A DNA stretch of 64,000 bases from a virus, in the IMG/VR virus record IMGVR_UViG_3300034374_005671, positions 19,370 through 83,369 of that record. One strand, given 5' to 3'. Of the stretch, positions 62,968-64,000 are shown piece by piece. Made by a program: the position numbers and the translations under genes. The notes below the pieces were generated by a model that was not told where the DNA came from, did no database searches, and saw only the letters and a list, made by a program, of their open reading frames with translations. Within the stretch, counting starts at the first letter, position 1. Each line of letters starts with the position of its first letter.

Positions 62968-63132
62968 TTAATCGACTATCGTGTAGCCTTTTTCCCAAAG
63001 AAGATAGTCGTAGTAAGACTCGTCAAAGTCCTCCCAATTTTCATTCGTATCTTCGACCAAATTGTTTTTTACTGCCATATCCCACGCTTCATTACGCATC
63101 TCTTGATATGTACTCATTGATATTTCCTTCAT
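62968..63132 (-). CDS. Hypothetical acidic protein, 54 residues
   Basis: Start placed at ATG 63132 because it lies 21 bases from the promoter box, exactly as at 61716; an in-frame upstream GTG falls inside the box. The product is MKEISMSTYQEMRNEAWDMA onward, then acidic NENWEDFDESYYDYLLWEKG. No family recognised. Confidence 0.68.
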   Translation of the reverse strand: MKEISMSTYQEMRNEAWDMAVKNNLVEDTNENWEDFDESYYDYLLWEKGYTIVD

Positions 63133-63152
63133 GTTTTCTAATGTTGTTTTCA

Positions 63153-63187
63153 CAAATATAGTAATAAAATGTGAATTGATTTGTAAA
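63153..63187 (-). promoter_or_regulatory. TTTACA/TTAACA-class promoter (gene at 63132)
   Basis: Read leftward: TTTACA (63187-63182), 21 bases, TATATTTG (63160-63153). The ATG lies 21 bases past the box. Near-duplicate of 61737-61771. Confidence 0.65.
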
Positions 63188-63211
63188 AAAATGTTAACGA
63201 CTCTTTTTTAT

Positions 63212-63430
63212 TTAAAATTTAATGTTGTGGACTTCCTCCACGAACTTTGAAAAGCAAGAGTCGTGACGTTCCATCATGCCCATCTTAACCTCGTCATCTG
63301 TAGGTACATAGTTACCCAACCACTTGTGGTAACCATCTTCTCCCCAAAACGGAACAAAGTAAGTATCTTTATTGGCATCTATTAACTTAAAATGGTGTGA
63401 GCCATTATGTATAACTAAGTACTTTACCAT
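63212..63430 (-). CDS. Hypothetical protein, 72 residues
   Basis: MVKYLVIHNGSHHFKLIDAN, with DTYFVPFWGEDGYHKWLGNY; aromatic-rich small beta fold. The ATG is preceded closely by ATAAAAAGAAAT. No family recognised. Confidence 0.65.
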   Translation of the reverse strand: MVKYLVIHNGSHHFKLIDANKDTYFVPFWGEDGYHKWLGNYVPTDDEVKMGMMERHDSCFSKFVEEVHNIKF

Positions 63431-63439
63431 TATTTCTTT

Positions 63440-63649
63440 TTATTTAGTTTTAAATATGATAGGTAAAAAGTCGTAAATTGCTTTGTGGTCTAAATCACTT
63501 AATTTACTATACCATTCCTCAGAAAGTACATCATACTTTAGAGAGGTAGGACAATCCAAGTCAACACTACCATTTGCATATGATGGATATACCACACCAT
63601 TGTCAAGGTCTAACCAACTGCCTACCGATTTTAATTCATGTAATTTCAT
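63440..63649 (-). CDS. Hypothetical protein, 69 residues
   Basis: MKLHELKSVGSWLDLDNGVV onward; contains EWYSKLSDLDHKAIYDFLP. The first gene of the rightmost transcript in the window, behind a host-type promoter (63726-63757) and a UUCG-capped hairpin. No family recognised. Confidence 0.65.
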   Translation of the reverse strand: MKLHELKSVGSWLDLDNGVVYPSYANGSVDLDCPTSLKYDVLSEEWYSKLSDLDHKAIYDFLPIIFKTK

Positions 63650-63684
63650 TTTCTTTTCTGTTTAGTTTTTTTGTTTGTACCCAA

Positions 63685-63700
63685 CCCCTCCGAAGAGGGG
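63685..63700 (-). other. UUCG-capped hairpin in 5' leader
   Basis: Read leftward: CCCCTC, TTCG, GAGGGG. This is a perfect 6-bp stem closed by the extra-stable C(UUCG)G loop. No T-run follows, so it is not a simple terminator. It lies near the predicted 5' end of the transcript. Confidence 0.75.
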
Positions 63701-63725
63701 ACTGAGTATGTAATTTTATTTGACT

Positions 63726-63757
63726 GCAATCTACAAAGACTTTTTTTAATATCCAAA
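63726..63757 (-). promoter_or_regulatory. Host-type promoter of the rightmost operon
   Basis: Read leftward: TTTG (63757-63754), 20 bases, TAGATTGC (63733-63726). The first gene begins at 63649, after the UUCG hairpin. Confidence 0.5.
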
Positions 63758-64000
63758 AATAATTTTAAAAAATTCGGGCAGAGGATTTTCCTCCATAGAA
63801 AGAAACACGCACACACGCACGTAATATATAATAATAAACCATATAACCAAATATATATAGATAAGTTATCCACAATTCTCTCTATGCTCATATCTCAGAC
63901 CTCCGTGTGTGGTAGTTCCAAAACACCCCATAATGCTCTTAAAACGCATCTATGAGCCTCTCAAGGCATTTTAAACTATGCAAGTAATCGTCTATATTTA
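63758..64000. other. Non-coding edge region, candidate replication origin
   Basis: No convincing gene is present; open frames here lack plausible starts and composition. It holds a short inverted repeat (GAGGA-TTT-TCCTC, 63781-63793), a CA-rich tract (63806-63821), a highly AT-rich stretch (63822-63860), and a perfect DnaA box TTATCCACA at 63866-63874. Box plus AT-rich DNA plus a phage DnaA-domain protein suggest an origin. Function is inferred. Confidence 0.4.

Noticed and set aside
63646-63955. Overlapping open frames on both strands at the right edge
   Set aside because: Composition follows AT-rich and repeat sequence, the frames mirror each other, and they cover the promoter, hairpin and DnaA box; none has a convincing start.

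Overview
The window looks like the genome of a large tailed double-stranded DNA phage of a Bacteroidota host. It has virion-type giant proteins, a full replisome, its own ribonucleotide reductase, three peptidoglycan hydrolases and one tRNA. Host assignment rests on promoters that fit the Bacteroidota pattern TTTG, about 20 bases, TAnnTTTG (before 7475, 41857, 50277 and 63649), on A/T-rich leaders without Shine-Dalgarno sequences, and on protein types I associate with Bacteroidota phages. The overall plan resembles crAss-like and related podovirus-type phages, but terminase, portal and major capsid genes are outside the window, so this placement is inference.

Bases 1-36770 are read rightward. 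They hold eight very large genes packed almost end to end (the first cut by the window edge, the largest 3352 residues) and one small membrane peptide. They look like tail, internal (ejection) and multi-domain cargo proteins. A short Gly-Gly motif and a QNA-type motif recur through at least four consecutive products. Two of the giants contain what look like worn-down enzyme or chaperone modules (a J-domain-like segment without HPD; an EExxH zincin-like segment). I see no phage RNA polymerase here, consistent with host-type promoters.

A terminator at 36775-36799 closes the opposing leftward block. Bases 36824-55713 (leftward) hold replication and metabolism: DnaB-like helicase with a winged-helix partner, amidase, DUF3310 protein, M23 peptidase, DNA polymerase I with proofreading domain, SF2 helicase, HNH/NinG-like nuclease, SET-domain methyltransferase, NrdA and NrdB, SSB, RecB-like nuclease, a DnaQ-fold protein that has lost three of its four catalytic acids, and a zinc-finger/TOPRIM primase. 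Directly downstream of the polymerase gene sits a compact unit: host-type promoter, tandem operator-like repeat, ribbon-helix-helix gene, and a GIY-YIG homing-endonuclease-like gene whose last 27 codons are a diverged copy of the end of the polymerase gene. This is the most unusual locus in the window.

Bases 55784-63649 are mostly small leftward genes of unknown function, plus a lytic transglycosylase, tRNA-Arg(UCU), an Api92-like protein and a protein made only of a DnaA domain IV-like DNA-binding module. Four of these genes follow a second promoter type (TTAACA or TTTACA, 21 bases, TAnnTT-rich box). The right edge (63650-64000) has no convincing gene. It holds a promoter, a UUCG-capped hairpin, an AT-rich stretch and a perfect DnaA box, and is a candidate replication origin.
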